DNA from: Vibrio genomosp. F10 str. ZF-129
GTDB taxonomy: Bacteria; Pseudomonadota; Gammaproteobacteria; Enterobacterales; Vibrionaceae
Direction of reading: 5' to 3'
Assembly (NCBI RefSeq): GCF_000287055.2
Contig: NZ_AJYQ02000089.1
Span: forward strand, 113,880-177,879
Length of the DNA stretch: 64,000 bases
The position numbers and the translations under genes are program-made. The notes below the pieces were generated by a model that was not told where the DNA came from, did no database searches, and saw only the letters and a program-made list of their open reading frames with translations. Positions 8,420-17,605 of the stretch are shown here, in pieces. Each line of letters begins with the position of its first letter. Position 1 is the first letter of the stretch.

Positions 8420-9469
8420 ATGCCATTAAAAACAGATGAATTAAGAACCCAAGCATTGGGTCCAATGCCGACACCGGCAGAGCTTGGAAGCGCTCATCCC
8501 ATTACAGAAGACGTTGCTAGCAAAATCGCTCATTCTCGTCGCCAGATAGAGAATATATTGACGGGTCAAGATGATCGTTTACTGGTTATTGTTGGGCCTT
8601 GCTCGGTACATGATACTGAAGCAGCACTAGACTACGCAGAAAAGCTAGCAAATATTCAGCAACAATACAGCAATGAACTGTTTATTGTTATGCGCACCTA
8701 TTTTGAAAAGCCTAGAACCGTCGTCGGCTGGAAAGGTCTTATTACCGATCCGAATCTTGATGGTTCATACGCGTTGGAAGCTGGTTTAAACAAGGCGCGT
8801 AAGCTGCTGTTAGATATCAATAAGCTGGGCTTAGCAACCGCGACTGAGTTTCTAGACATGATAACCGGTCAGTACATTGCTGACTTAATTTCCTGGGGCG
8901 CGATTGGCGCTCGTACCACTGAGTCTCAAATTCACAGAGAAATGGCTTCTGCACTCTCTTGCCCAGTTGGATTTAAAAATGGCACCAACGGTAATGTAAA
9001 GATTGCCATTGATGCTATCCGCGCATCCAGTGCCTCTCACTATTTCTATTCACCAGACAAAAATGGCCGAATGACGGTGTATCGCACCAGTGGGAATCCA
9101 TTTGGACATGTCATTTTACGTGGTGGCGACCAAGGCCCTAACTTTGATGCGCAGTCCGTAGAAAATGCGTGCGAACATTTAGATGAATTCTCTTTACCGA
9201 CTCGTTTGGTGGTTGATTTCAGCCATGCTAACTGTGAAAAACAGCACAGAAAGCAGCTGGATGTAGCCAAAGATATTTGTTCTCAAATCCAATCGGGTAA
9301 AAATCGTATCGCTGGCATCATGGCAGAAAGCTTCATCATTGAAGGTAATCAGCCAATGAAGGATCTGAATAACCTGACCTATGGTCAATCAATCACAGAT
9401 CCTTGCCTAAGCTGGAAAGACACTGAAACCATGCTTGATATGTTAGCCAGTGCGGTTAAAAAACGTTAA
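8420..9469 (+). CDS. aroH: 3-deoxy-7-phosphoheptulonate (DAHP) synthase, AroH-like
   Basis: 349 residues, a full-length type I DAHP synthase. It condenses PEP with erythrose 4-phosphate as the first step of the shikimate pathway. Hallmarks: [12 protein letters not shown] near residue 55, [18 protein letters not shown], the [12 protein letters not shown] motif, GFKNGTNGN, the metal ligands in VDFSHANC and GIMAES, and DPCLSW. By memory it resembles E. coli AroH more than AroG or AroF (for example TDELRT, TPAEL and [11 protein letters not shown]), but the feedback amino acid cannot be settled from sequence alone. ATG at 8420. yajQ follows after 23 bp with no terminator between, so the two are probably co-transcribed. 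Confidence 0.9.
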   Translation: MPLKTDELRTQALGPMPTPAELGSAHPITEDVASKIAHSRRQIENILTGQDDRLLVIVGPCSVHDTEAALDYAEKLANIQQQYSNELFIVMRTYFEKPRTVVGWKGLITDPNLDGSYALEAGLNKARKLLLDINKLGLATATEFLDMITGQYIADLISWGAIGARTTESQIHREMASALSCPVGFKNGTNGNVKIAIDAIRASSASHYFYSPDKNGRMTVYRTSGNPFGHVILRGGDQGPNFDAQSVENACEHLDEFSLPTRLVVDFSHANCEKQHRKQLDVAKDICSQIQSGKNRIAGIMAESFIIEGNQPMKDLNNLTYGQSITDPCLSWKDTETMLDMLASAVKKR

Positions 9470-9492
9470 AAAATGCACATAAGGACAGAAAC

Positions 9493-9978
9493 ATGCCTTC
9501 TTTTGATATTATTTCCGAAATCGATACGGTTGAATTAAAAAATGCCGTAGATAACGCATCTAGAGAGCTAACGACTCGCTTTGACTTTCGTAACGTTACT
9601 GCCAGTTTTGAATTGCTAAAGGATGAAAACGTCAAACTCTCTACAGAGAGCGACTTTCAACTAAAGCAAATGCGCGACATCCTGCGTGGGCAACTCACCA
9701 AGCGTGGCATTGATCCTAGTGCTATGGAATCTCTAACCGCTGAGCAAACGGGTAAAAGCTGGCATCAGAATGTCTCTTTCAAGCAAGGCATCGATACCCC
9801 TGTAGCAAAGAAAATCGTTAAGGCTGTGAAGGATTCAAAAATAAAAGTGCAAGTTTCAATTCAAGGTGACAAAGTTCGTGTTAACGGTAAAAAACGCGAC
9901 GATCTACAAGCTGTTATGGCCTTGGTTAAGAACGGCGAACTCGGCCAACCGTTCCAATTTGAAAACTTCCGCGACTAA
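9493..9978 (+). CDS. yajQ: YajQ family nucleotide-binding protein
   Basis: 161 residues, the standard length. It opens [11 protein letters not shown] and contains the conserved [19 protein letters not shown] and [13 protein letters not shown] blocks of the two ferredoxin-like half domains. Homologues bind nucleotides, and the Xanthomonas relative binds cyclic di-GMP; the function here is inferred only as nucleotide binding. It directly follows the DAHP synthase gene, and a strong terminator closes the unit. Confidence 0.93.
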   Translation: MPSFDIISEIDTVELKNAVDNASRELTTRFDFRNVTASFELLKDENVKLSTESDFQLKQMRDILRGQLTKRGIDPSAMESLTAEQTGKSWHQNVSFKQGIDTPVAKKIVKAVKDSKIKVQVSIQGDKVRVNGKKRDDLQAVMALVKNGELGQPFQFENFRD

Positions 9979-10023
9979 ACGTTGTTCGAAGCGCTCTTAA
10001 CAGAGTCACTCAGCGTTATAGAA

Positions 10024-10067
10024 AAAAACACGATGAAGACTGAAGTTTTTGTCTTCATCGTGCTTTT
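10024..10067 (+). terminator. Intrinsic terminator after yajQ
   Basis: A perfect 12-bp stem (CACGATGAAGAC with GTCTTCATCGTG, 10029-10062) is flanked by A and T runs. It lies 50 bp past the yajQ stop and may also serve the converging siroheme gene. Confidence 0.9.
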
Positions 10068-10131
10068 TAAAATGTGTTTTTTAAACCGTTTTTTCAGTAA
10101 CCGGCTTCCACTCTGTAAGCGTGATTTCGTG

Positions 10132-11076
10132 CTAACAGGATTTAGCACTACCAGGAAGCAAAAATGGATCATTTTTCATCAGTAGAGCATATTCATGACT
10201 ATTGTCGGAAATAAACACACACACTCGCTTACCCTGCTCTCTCGCAGCTTGCAGCTCATCGGCTAAATCGATAGGAGACTGAAAGCTAATTCGCTCTGCA
10301 TCTCGTCGTGATAAATCGATAAAATCAAACGGGCAGTCCTGGTGATGCAAGACCAACTCAGATTGCTGCATATAGCGCATCGCTTTTAGTGTCAGCATCT
10401 CAACGTCATCGCCGTAACATATCCAAAAACAAAACCCATTGCCCTTTGTGCCTGACTCTAACTGCTCGTTATAATGATGCTCTAGCTGCTCTCGAGTCTT
10501 TGCCTCATTAACGGTAGAAGAGTTGAGAAACAGTTCCCAAAACTTTCTTCTTTGATCAACGGTCGGAAGGTATTCTTTTATTGAATTTCGTTTTGAAGCG
10601 GCAAAATCTGCTACGAGCGCTAAGTTGTGGGGTAACACCGTTTCTAAGGTTTCTCTGATATTACGAATCAATACAGGTGAGGCGCCTCCGCTCGATATGG
10701 CGATCTGAATACGCCCACGGTTTACCATAGAAGGCGTTATAAAATCACAGTAAGGAAGATCATCGACCACGTTAACCATAATCCCCTGGCGCTTTGCATC
10801 CTTATGTACTTGGTGATTAAGCTCTGGGTTATCCGTTGTCGCCCATACTTGAACATACTCTTTCCGAATGCAATCAGATGAATAAAAATGCTGAAACCAT
10901 TGGCATTTTTTATCCGTTACAAGCGCCTGAAGATAGTCGTCTATTTTAGGCGAGGTAATCGTAACGAGAGCCCCTGCTCTCAGGAGTGAATCAACTTTTC
11001 GACAAGCGACTTCACCACCACCGACAACCAAAACTGGTTTGTTATTTAAGTCCATAAAAAGTGGAAAATACTGCAT
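10132..11076 (-). CDS. Siroheme synthase (precorrin-2 dehydrogenase/ferrochelatase) with decayed methyltransferase tail
   Basis: 314 residues. Residues 1 to about 200 match the N-terminal half of CysG: NAD-binding VLVVGGGEVACRKV, then VNVVDDLPYCDFITPSMVNRGRIQIAISSGGASPVL, which contains the catalytic Asp region. This half oxidises precorrin-2 and inserts iron to make siroheme. The tail from about 210 reads like the start of the CysG methyltransferase domain (DVEMLTLKAMRYMQQSELVL, SRRDAERI, AREQGKRVCVFI) but lacks the GAGPGDP and RLKGGDPFIFGRGG motifs and then stops. The methyltransferase step is supplied by a separate cobA at 39991-40791. Siroheme is the cofactor of NirB, also in this window, and of sulfite reductase. 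Confidence 0.87.
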   Translation of the reverse strand: MQYFPLFMDLNNKPVLVVGGGEVACRKVDSLLRAGALVTITSPKIDDYLQALVTDKKCQWFQHFYSSDCIRKEYVQVWATTDNPELNHQVHKDAKRQGIMVNVVDDLPYCDFITPSMVNRGRIQIAISSGGASPVLIRNIRETLETVLPHNLALVADFAASKRNSIKEYLPTVDQRRKFWELFLNSSTVNEAKTREQLEHHYNEQLESGTKGNGFCFWICYGDDVEMLTLKAMRYMQQSELVLHHQDCPFDFIDLSRRDAERISFQSPIDLADELQAAREQGKRVCVFISDNSHEYALLMKNDPFLLPGSAKSC

Positions 11077-11407
11077 TTCAATCCCTGAACTGGTTATTTC
11101 TCTGTTAGGTACATCCTACCAGAGTTGGGGCAACAATTTCATTATTTACCGTCTACGTATTTATTTTTAACCGAATTTAATGCGTTATGCAGTTTGTAAT
11201 TCCAACCTCAGAGAAATATACATTTTTTTACACTTTGTTTACAGTTTACTTAACGGCGTTCGTTCTGTTGCTTTTATAAGGTGCGCTGTTGCACTATTTA
11301 CAAGCTAGTAACATTTCGTCATTCTAACAACTGTTCGGTATTGTGATTCTCGTCAAATATCTTTTCACTATAAATATTTGAGAAAATACAAAACCTTACC
11401 TACGCTT

Positions 11408-11447
11408 AAAAATAGTTGATGCGAGTAGAATGAAAATTGCTATTTTT
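11408..11447 (+). other. Hairpin in the region upstream of aapJ
   Basis: The 455-bp gap before aapJ is AT-rich. AAAAATAG (11408) pairs with CTATTTTT (11440), and a further imperfect inverted repeat with CAAATAT/ATATTTG arms lies just upstream near 11355-11385. These may be leader structures or binding sites for regulators of the transporter. I identify no named box. Confidence 0.35.
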
Positions 11448-11531
11448 CAACTAAAAAATCAATAACAACATTTTTAGCACGTTGTATCAGGTGTCACCTG
11501 GTTTAACATGGATCATACAGGAAGGATACAA

Positions 11532-12560
11532 ATGACAAATAAACTAACACTTCTTGCTTCTGTAGTAGCTGCATCGACTGCCCTAATGTCGACAACAGCT
11601 GCAGCTGCAGACAGCACTCTTGATAAAGTTACTAAACAAGGTTTTCTAACTTGTGGTGTCAGTACTGGTCTACCAGGGTTTTCTAACCCAAACTCGAAAG
11701 GTGAGTGGGAAGGGATTGATGTAGAATATTGTCAAGGACTTGCAGCCGCAGTTCTGGGCGACAAAACTAAAGTCAAGTATGTACCACTAACGGCTAAAGA
11801 ACGCTTCACTGCTCTTCAATCAGGTGAAATCGATGTTCTATCACGTAACACAACATGGACACTTCACCGCGATACCGCGCTGGGTTTGAACTTTGTCGGT
11901 GTTAACTACTACGATGGTCAAGGTTTCATGGTTAAGAAAGACCTAGGTCTTACTAGCGCGAAAGAACTTGATGGCGCATCAGTATGTGTTCAATCAGGGA
12001 CGACAACTGAACTAAACCTAGCGGATTACTTCCGTAACCAAGGTATGGCTTACAAGCCAGTTGTATTTGATACAGCAGCTCAAACATCAAAAGGCTTCGA
12101 CGCAGGCCGTTGTGATGTTCTCACAACCGACCAATCTGGTCTTTACGCTCTTCGTTTAAACCTTCAGGATCCTTCTTCTGCGATGGTACTTCCTGAAATC
12201 ATCTCTAAAGAGCCTCTAGGCCCTGTTGTTCGTCAAGATGACGACAAATGGTTTAACGTTGCTAAGTGGACTCTAAACGCAATGATTAACGCAGAAGAGT
12301 ACGGCATTACCTCTCAAAATGCTGAGCAAATGCTTAAATCTACCGATCCAAACATCAAGCGTATCCTTGGTGTAGATGGCCCTAAAGGTAAAGCTCTTGG
12401 GATTCCAGATGATTGGGGTTACCAAGTCATTAAGCAAGTAGGTAACTACGGTGAGAGCTTTGAACGTACTGTTGGTACAGGCTCACCACTGCAGATTTCT
12501 CGAGGTGTTAATGCACTTTGGAACGCTGGCGGCTTTATGTACGCTCCACCAATCCGTTAA
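11532..12560 (+). CDS. aapJ: General L-amino-acid ABC transporter, periplasmic binding protein AapJ
   Basis: 342 residues from ATG 11532, chosen over the in-frame ATG at 11508 because AGGAAGGAT lies just before it and because the signal peptide then begins normally (MTNKLTLLASVVAASTAL, cleavage around TAAAA-DS). The mature part is a family-3 solute-binding protein with the AapJ/YhdW features GFLTCGVSTGLPGFS, WEGIDVEYC and GRCDVLTTDQSGLYA; the two cysteines in LTCGV and VEYCQ may form a disulfide. The family binds a wide range of L-amino acids in the periplasm. It leads the aapJQMP operon, with a weak terminator after it that likely makes it the most abundant product. Confidence 0.94.
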   Translation: MTNKLTLLASVVAASTALMSTTAAAADSTLDKVTKQGFLTCGVSTGLPGFSNPNSKGEWEGIDVEYCQGLAAAVLGDKTKVKYVPLTAKERFTALQSGEIDVLSRNTTWTLHRDTALGLNFVGVNYYDGQGFMVKKDLGLTSAKELDGASVCVQSGTTTELNLADYFRNQGMAYKPVVFDTAAQTSKGFDAGRCDVLTTDQSGLYALRLNLQDPSSAMVLPEIISKEPLGPVVRQDDDKWFNVAKWTLNAMINAEEYGITSQNAEQMLKSTDPNIKRILGVDGPKGKALGIPDDWGYQVIKQVGNYGESFERTVGTGSPLQISRGVNALWNAGGFMYAPPIR

Positions 12561-12574
12561 TAACTATACAGAAT

Positions 12575-12596
12575 GGGCGGTTTAGGCCGCCCTTTT
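12575..12596 (+). terminator. Attenuating terminator between aapJ and aapQ
   Basis: GGGCGG-TTTAGG-CCGCCC followed by four T. The short U-run suggests partial termination, which would fit excess binding protein over permeases. Confidence 0.75.
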
Positions 12597-12677
12597 GCTA
12601 TTTAAAGTTTAACGTATAAAACGATTATGAAAATCAGTAAGTTTTATAATAAAAATGGATTTTGAGGTTATTGTTGT

Positions 12678-13874
12678 ATGAAACCCAATCAAAGTACCGC
12701 GCCTTCCCCACAGGGAAAGAGTGCTAGCCTGCTCTACAATCCCACTTTTCGATCTGTCGTCTTCCAGATAGTTGCCGTATTGGCTTTGTTCTTTTTCATC
12801 TATACCATTGTCAACAATGCTCTCACTAACCTTGATGCTCGTGGAATTGCCACAGGTTTTGGGTTTTTAGAGCAAGAAGCTGGCTTCGGTATCGGTTTAA
12901 CACTTATTGAATATGATGAAACGTTCTCATATGGCAGAACGTTCTTTGTTGGTTTACTTAACACCGCACTTGTTTCCGTTCTTGGTATCATACTAGCAAC
13001 GGTTATCGGCTTCACCATGGGTATAGCAAGACTCTCTTCTAACTGGTTAGTGAGTCGCTTTGCTGCTGTGTATATCGAGATCTTTCGAAATATTCCGCTA
13101 CTTTTACAGATCTTTTTTTGGTATTTCGCCGTTCTTCAAGCTCTACCTTCTGCTCGACAAAGTATGAGTTTAGGCGAAGCAATCTTTTTGAATGTTCGTG
13201 GGTTGTATTTCCCGGCTCCAATTTTTGAGCAAGGGAGTAACATTGTTATCGCTGCCTTTATCATTGGTATTATCGCGACATTTGCGATTAATATTTGGGC
13301 GAAAAACAGACAAAAGTTAACTGGCCAACAAACACCAATGGGGCGCATTGCCGCAGGACTTATCATTGGTATACCGTTGATTGTGTATGTTTTGATGGGC
13401 ATGCCAATTTCTGCAGAATACCCTGAGCTAAAAGGCTTTAACTTTAAAGGTGGCATCAGTATCATTCCTGAACTTGCCGCTCTAATGCTCGCATTAAGTA
13501 TCTATACGGCCTCTTTCATTGCAGAAATCGTTCGCTCGGGTATCAACGCCGTGAGCCACGGTCAAACTGAAGCCGCCATGTCACTTGGAATTCCACGAGC
13601 AAGAACTCTTAAGCTAGTTGTTATCCCTCAGGCTTTAAGAATTATCATTCCACCGCTAACGAGTCAGTACTTAAACCTGACTAAAAACTCATCACTAGCT
13701 ATGGCTATTGGTTACCCAGATCTCGTCTCCGTTTTTGCGGGTACTACGCTAAACCAAACAGGACAGGCCATTGAAGTTATCGCAATGACAATGGGCGTTT
13801 ACTTGACCTTAAGCTTGTTAACGTCGGCTTTGATGAATATATACAACCGCAAAGTTGCGTTGGTGGAGAGATAA
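12678..13874 (+). CDS. aapQ: General L-amino-acid ABC transporter permease AapQ
   Basis: 398 residues, the larger size typical of AapQ/YhdX. An N-terminal helix (FQIVAVLALFFFIYTIV) precedes a long periplasmic loop, then a cluster of membrane helices. The permease EAA loop that contacts the ATPase is visible as GINAVSHGQTEAAMSLGIPRARTLKLVVIPQ near residue 290 to 320. It pairs with AapM to form the inner-membrane channel. The gene ends in TAA at 13872-13874, one base before the aapM start. Confidence 0.93.
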   Translation: MKPNQSTAPSPQGKSASLLYNPTFRSVVFQIVAVLALFFFIYTIVNNALTNLDARGIATGFGFLEQEAGFGIGLTLIEYDETFSYGRTFFVGLLNTALVSVLGIILATVIGFTMGIARLSSNWLVSRFAAVYIEIFRNIPLLLQIFFWYFAVLQALPSARQSMSLGEAIFLNVRGLYFPAPIFEQGSNIVIAAFIIGIIATFAINIWAKNRQKLTGQQTPMGRIAAGLIIGIPLIVYVLMGMPISAEYPELKGFNFKGGISIIPELAALMLALSIYTASFIAEIVRSGINAVSHGQTEAAMSLGIPRARTLKLVVIPQALRIIIPPLTSQYLNLTKNSSLAMAIGYPDLVSVFAGTTLNQTGQAIEVIAMTMGVYLTLSLLTSALMNIYNRKVALVER

Positions 13875-13875
13875 G

Positions 13876-14973
13876 ATGAGCATACATCAATTTCAACCTG
13901 ACCTTCCGCCTCCAGGCAATACTGTTGGGCCGGTCGGTTGGTTAAGAAAAAACCTATTTAATGGGCCGATAAACAGTGTTATTACGCTTGTTCTTGCCTA
14001 TTTCTCTTTCTCACTTCTGTGGGTCATTGCAGACTGGGCAATCCTAAGCGCAGACTGGATCGGAACCACGCGTGATGCGTGTACCAGTGAAGGGGCTTGC
14101 TGGGTATTCATTAGTGTCCGTTGGGACCAGTTTATGTATGGCTTCTACCCTGAAGCAGAACTATGGCGCCCTCGCCTTTTCTACATCACGTTGGCTATCT
14201 TCGTCGGTCTACTTGCTTATGAAAAAACGCCCAAGCGAACGTGGATTTGGCTGTTCTTTGTCAACGTCTACCCGTTTCTGATCGCAGGCCTACTTTACGG
14301 TGGTGTGTTTGGATTGGAAGTTGTCGATACACACAAATGGGGCGGATTGCTGGTTACACTGATCATTGCACTGGTTGGTATTGTCGTATCACTGCCTATT
14401 GGTGTCGCTTTAGCATTAGGCCGCCGATCTGAAATGCCGATCATCCGCAGTATGTGTACGGTTTACATTGAGATATGGCGTGGTGTACCACTGATTACCG
14501 TCTTGTTCATGGCGTCAGTAATGTTACCGCTTTTTCTATCCGAAGGGATGGAAACAGATAAACTCATCCGTGCGCTAGTCGGTGTGGTCTTGTTCAGTTC
14601 CGCCTATATGGCCGAAGTTATACGTGGTGGATTACAAGCGATACCTAAAGGTCAATACGAAGCAGCCGATGCATTGGGGTTAAGTTACTGGAAAAAAACA
14701 GGGTTAATTATCCTTCCCCAAGCACTGAAAATCACGATTCCATCAATCGTTAACACCTTCATTGGCTTATTTAAAGATACCAGTCTCGTTCTCATCATTG
14801 GTATGTTTGATGTATTGGGTATAGGGCAAGCCGCGAATACCGACCCTGAGTGGCTCGGGTATTCAACAGAAAGTTATGTATTTGTCGCGTTAGTGTTCTG
14901 GGTGTTCTGTTTCGGCATGTCGAGATATTCGATATGGCTAGAAAACAAGCTTCACACCGGTCACAAACGATAA
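13876..14973 (+). CDS. aapM: General L-amino-acid ABC transporter permease AapM
   Basis: 365 residues from ATG 13876; a longer in-frame start at 13855 would overlap aapQ, while GGAGAG ends six bases before this ATG. About eight hydrophobic helices. The EAA motif reads GLQAIPKGQYEAADALGLSYWKKTGLIILPQ near residue 250 to 280. Same fold family as AapQ, with which it forms the heterodimeric channel. Followed after 22 bp by aapP. Confidence 0.93.
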   Translation: MSIHQFQPDLPPPGNTVGPVGWLRKNLFNGPINSVITLVLAYFSFSLLWVIADWAILSADWIGTTRDACTSEGACWVFISVRWDQFMYGFYPEAELWRPRLFYITLAIFVGLLAYEKTPKRTWIWLFFVNVYPFLIAGLLYGGVFGLEVVDTHKWGGLLVTLIIALVGIVVSLPIGVALALGRRSEMPIIRSMCTVYIEIWRGVPLITVLFMASVMLPLFLSEGMETDKLIRALVGVVLFSSAYMAEVIRGGLQAIPKGQYEAADALGLSYWKKTGLIILPQALKITIPSIVNTFIGLFKDTSLVLIIGMFDVLGIGQAANTDPEWLGYSTESYVFVALVFWVFCFGMSRYSIWLENKLHTGHKR

Positions 14974-14995
14974 TTAAGAAGATCAAGGACGTATT

Positions 14996-15760
14996 ATGAC
15001 GCAGCAATCAGACAACAACTCACAAGGTCTTATGATCGAGTTAAAAGACATGAACAAGTGGTACGGTGAGTTCCACGTTCTTAAAAACATTAATTTAGAA
15101 GTTAAAAAAGGCGAAAAAATTGTCATCTGTGGGCCATCAGGTTCAGGAAAATCAACAATGATTCGTTGTATCAACCGCTTAGAAGAGCACCAAAAAGGTC
15201 ATATCTTTGTTTCAGGTAATGAATTGACTGAAGACTTAAAAAACATTGAAGCCGTGCGCCGTGATGTTGGCATGTGTTTTCAGCACTTCAACTTGTTCCC
15301 ACATTTGACCGTGCTAGAAAATTGCACATTAGCGCCAATTTGGGTTAAAAAAATGCCTAAAGACGAAGCTGAAGCCATTGCGATGAAGTTTCTTGAGCGG
15401 GTAAAAATACCAGAACAAGCCGATAAATACCCTGGACAGTTGTCTGGTGGACAACAGCAACGTGTGGCTATTGCCCGCTCTTTGTGCATGAATCCACAAG
15501 TTATGCTGTTTGATGAACCGACATCTGCACTGGATCCAGAAATGGTTCGTGAGGTACTGGATGTAATGGTTGAGCTCGCAGAAGAAGGGATGACCATGCT
15601 TTGTGTAACCCATGAAATGGGTTTTGCCAAAGAAGTGGCAGACCGAGTGATATTCATGGATGCCGGTGAAATTATTGAAGAAAACAACCCCGTTGATTTC
15701 TTTGAGAACCCGCAATCAGATCGAACTCAGAACTTCCTGGCTCAGATTTTACATCATTAA
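14996..15760 (+). CDS. aapP: General L-amino-acid ABC transporter ATPase AapP
   Basis: 254 residues, a complete polar-amino-acid-type ABC ATPase. Walker [10 protein letters not shown] near residue 45, Q-loop in [17 protein letters not shown], signature [15 protein letters not shown], Walker [15 protein letters not shown], and the H-loop in CVTHEMGFA. It hydrolyses ATP to drive AapQM. Last gene of the operon, which is closed by two hairpins. Confidence 0.95.
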   Translation: MTQQSDNNSQGLMIELKDMNKWYGEFHVLKNINLEVKKGEKIVICGPSGSGKSTMIRCINRLEEHQKGHIFVSGNELTEDLKNIEAVRRDVGMCFQHFNLFPHLTVLENCTLAPIWVKKMPKDEAEAIAMKFLERVKIPEQADKYPGQLSGGQQQRVAIARSLCMNPQVMLFDEPTSALDPEMVREVLDVMVELAEEGMTMLCVTHEMGFAKEVADRVIFMDAGEIIEENNPVDFFENPQSDRTQNFLAQILHH

Positions 15761-15790
15761 AGGCGCTGATTTCCGTGCATTAAAGATGCT

Positions 15791-15861
15791 GTGTGTGCAA
15801 ATCCATGTATTGGGTTTGCACACACTCAGAGAAAGAGGTGATAATAGTCACCTCTTTTTTT
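15791..15861 (+). terminator. Double hairpin ending the aap operon
   Basis: A 14-bp stem (GTGTGTGCAAATCC with its complement, one G-T pair, 15791-15825) is followed by a second stem AAAGAGGTGA/TCACCTCTTT (15832-15857) with a T run. The second is the canonical terminator; the first may stabilise the mRNA end. Confidence 0.9.
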
Positions 15862-16008
15862 AGTTATATTGTGTTACATCTTTTGAAGTACACAACTCGC
15901 TATTTTCTATTATTATTTTATTTAACGTTAGTTACATCATGGGTTGATTTTTTACACCAACGACCCCATAAATAGACTTATCAAGATAAACTCTTCACGA
16001 GGAAGATT

Positions 16009-16674
16009 ATGAACAGTCCTATGTTTACTCGCACTTCAACTCAAGAAAGTGCCCTACAAACAAATAAAGTTTTGCGTAACACTTACGCACTTCTTTCCAT
16101 GACTTTGCTATGGTCTGCGGTTGTTGCAGGCGCATCGATGGCAATGAACCTTCCACACCCTGGCTTTATCATCATGCTAGTCGCGTTTTATGGCCTTCTA
16201 TTCATGATTGAAAAAAACCGTAACAATGGTTTGGGTCTAGGTCTAACATTCGTTTTTACTGGTTTCCTTGGTTATACCACAGGGCCAATCTTAAACATGT
16301 ACTTAGGCGCTGGAATGGGTGACGTTATCGTTACTGCATTAGGTGGTACAGCATTGTCATTTATCGCTGCGTCAGCATACGCATTAACGACTAAACGCGA
16401 TCTATCAATGATGGGTGGTTTAATGCTGTCGTTGTTCGTCGTACTAATAGTCGGCGTAGTTGCAAGCATCTTCATCCAGTCAACTATTTTAAGCCTTGCA
16501 TTGAGCAGCCTATTCATCGTGTTCTCTACAATGGCGATATTAATGACAACTCAAAGCATCATTCGTGGTGGTGAGACAAACTATATCTCAGCAACGGTTA
16601 CTTTGTATGTGTCGATCTACAACATCTTTATCAGCCTATTGAGCATCCTAGGCATTATGAACAATAATGACTAA
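16009..16674 (+). CDS. yccA: YccA-like Bax inhibitor-1 family membrane protein
   Basis: 221 residues with seven hydrophobic segments and the BI-1/YccA layout: a cytoplasmic start (TRTSTQESALQTNKVLRNTYALLSMTL), the AYALTTKRDLSMMGG loop and an end at YISATVTLYVSIYNIFISLLSILG, the conserved acidic position of TMBIM proteins being replaced by the YccA pattern. In E. coli YccA interacts with the FtsH protease and protects SecY. The gene order yccA-tusE-yccX matches E. coli. It has its own terminator before tusE. Confidence 0.93.
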   Translation: MNSPMFTRTSTQESALQTNKVLRNTYALLSMTLLWSAVVAGASMAMNLPHPGFIIMLVAFYGLLFMIEKNRNNGLGLGLTFVFTGFLGYTTGPILNMYLGAGMGDVIVTALGGTALSFIAASAYALTTKRDLSMMGGLMLSLFVVLIVGVVASIFIQSTILSLALSSLFIVFSTMAILMTTQSIIRGGETNYISATVTLYVSIYNIFISLLSILGIMNNND

Positions 16675-16721
16675 CATGCTTTGATATTCACAGTTATGTG
16701 AATTGAGAATGATAAACATTG

Positions 16722-16752
16722 AAACCCAAGGACATCGTTCTTGGGTTTTTTC
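16722..16752 (+). terminator. Intrinsic terminator after yccA
   Basis: AAACCCAAG pairs with CTTGGGTTT across a 9-base loop, followed by T residues, 48 bp past the yccA stop. Confidence 0.88.
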
Positions 16753-16872
16753 GTGTAGTTAGCCATTTTTCGTTGCAGCGAACAAGTTACTTGAGTTTAT
16801 CAAGCAAGCTAAGGTACCCTAGCCGCGTTTTCGAATCACTGTATACAATTCACTGCTAAGTAAGTACGTCTT

Positions 16873-17202
16873 ATGTTTATATTTAACGACAAAGAAATTC
16901 AAACCGATGCCCAGGGGTACCTGCTTAATCATTCAGATTGGGAAGAAGGCATGATCTCTATCCTTGCCAAAGAAGAAGGCATTGACATCACGGATGCTCA
17001 CCTAGAAGTTATCCATTTTGTTCGAGATTTTTACATAGAGTTCAATACCTCTCCGGCGGTACGCATGTTGGTCAAAGCGATGGAAAAAGCACACGGCCCA
17101 GAGAAAGGAAACAGTAAGTATCTCTTTAAGCTGTTCAAAAAAGGCCCAGCAAAACAAGCCACTAAACTGGCTGGATTACCAAAACCGGCGAAGTGCCTGT
17201 AA
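16873..17202 (+). CDS. tusE: Sulfurtransferase TusE (DsrC family)
   Basis: 109 residues, the normal DsrC/TusE size. The C-terminal arm [19 protein letters not shown] ends with the conserved penultimate cysteine that receives persulfide sulfur. The middle has the family helices ([30 protein letters not shown]). TusE passes sulfur from TusBCD to MnmA for 2-thiouridine in tRNA wobble positions. Convergent with yccX, 29 bp apart. Confidence 0.95.
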   Translation: MFIFNDKEIQTDAQGYLLNHSDWEEGMISILAKEEGIDITDAHLEVIHFVRDFYIEFNTSPAVRMLVKAMEKAHGPEKGNSKYLFKLFKKGPAKQATKLAGLPKPAKCL

Positions 17203-17231
17203 AGTTAAAGCTTGGTTCACAGAACGGTCGA

Positions 17232-17504
17232 TTAGCTGATTCTAAAGTCATGAAAAGGAGGAGCAATAGCTGCCTCCATTTTTACTTCAGAAACATTTGA
17301 CAACCGTGGCCCTTTCCTTAACCAAGCGCTCAATTCATTCAGCTTTTTATCACTGCCAATCGCGACAACCTCAACCTCTCCAGTCGCCATATTTCTCACG
17401 TAGCCAGTTATGTCCAACTCTTTGGCTTTCATGGCCGTAAAATACCGAAAACCAACGCCCTGAACCGTGCCAGATACTGTGAACCTATAGCAATTTCCAA
17501 TCAT
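17232..17504 (-). CDS. yccX: Acylphosphatase
   Basis: 90 residues, the classic size. The signature GTVQGVGFRYFTAMKAKEL contains the phosphate-binding loop and catalytic Arg, and GYVRNMATGEVEVVA contains the catalytic Asn. It hydrolyses acyl phosphates. Neighbour of tusE as in enterobacteria. Start at ATG 17502-17504, with a GGAGG-type site (rc of CCTCC at 17511-17515) in front. Confidence 0.95.
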   Translation of the reverse strand: MIGNCYRFTVSGTVQGVGFRYFTAMKAKELDITGYVRNMATGEVEVVAIGSDKKLNELSAWLRKGPRLSNVSEVKMEAAIAPPFHDFRIS

Positions 17505-17605
17505 ATCTATGCCTCCATAATGTCAAAAATGTTATATTCATCATGTCTATTTATTCCAATTATCAATAGTGAGAATTGGGTCTGTTCTATTTGGATATTA
17601 CTATT

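Noticed and set aside
9975..10185. Two overlapping open frames around the yajQ terminator
   Set aside because: They read through the perfect terminator hairpin, which gives mirrored repeats in the translations.
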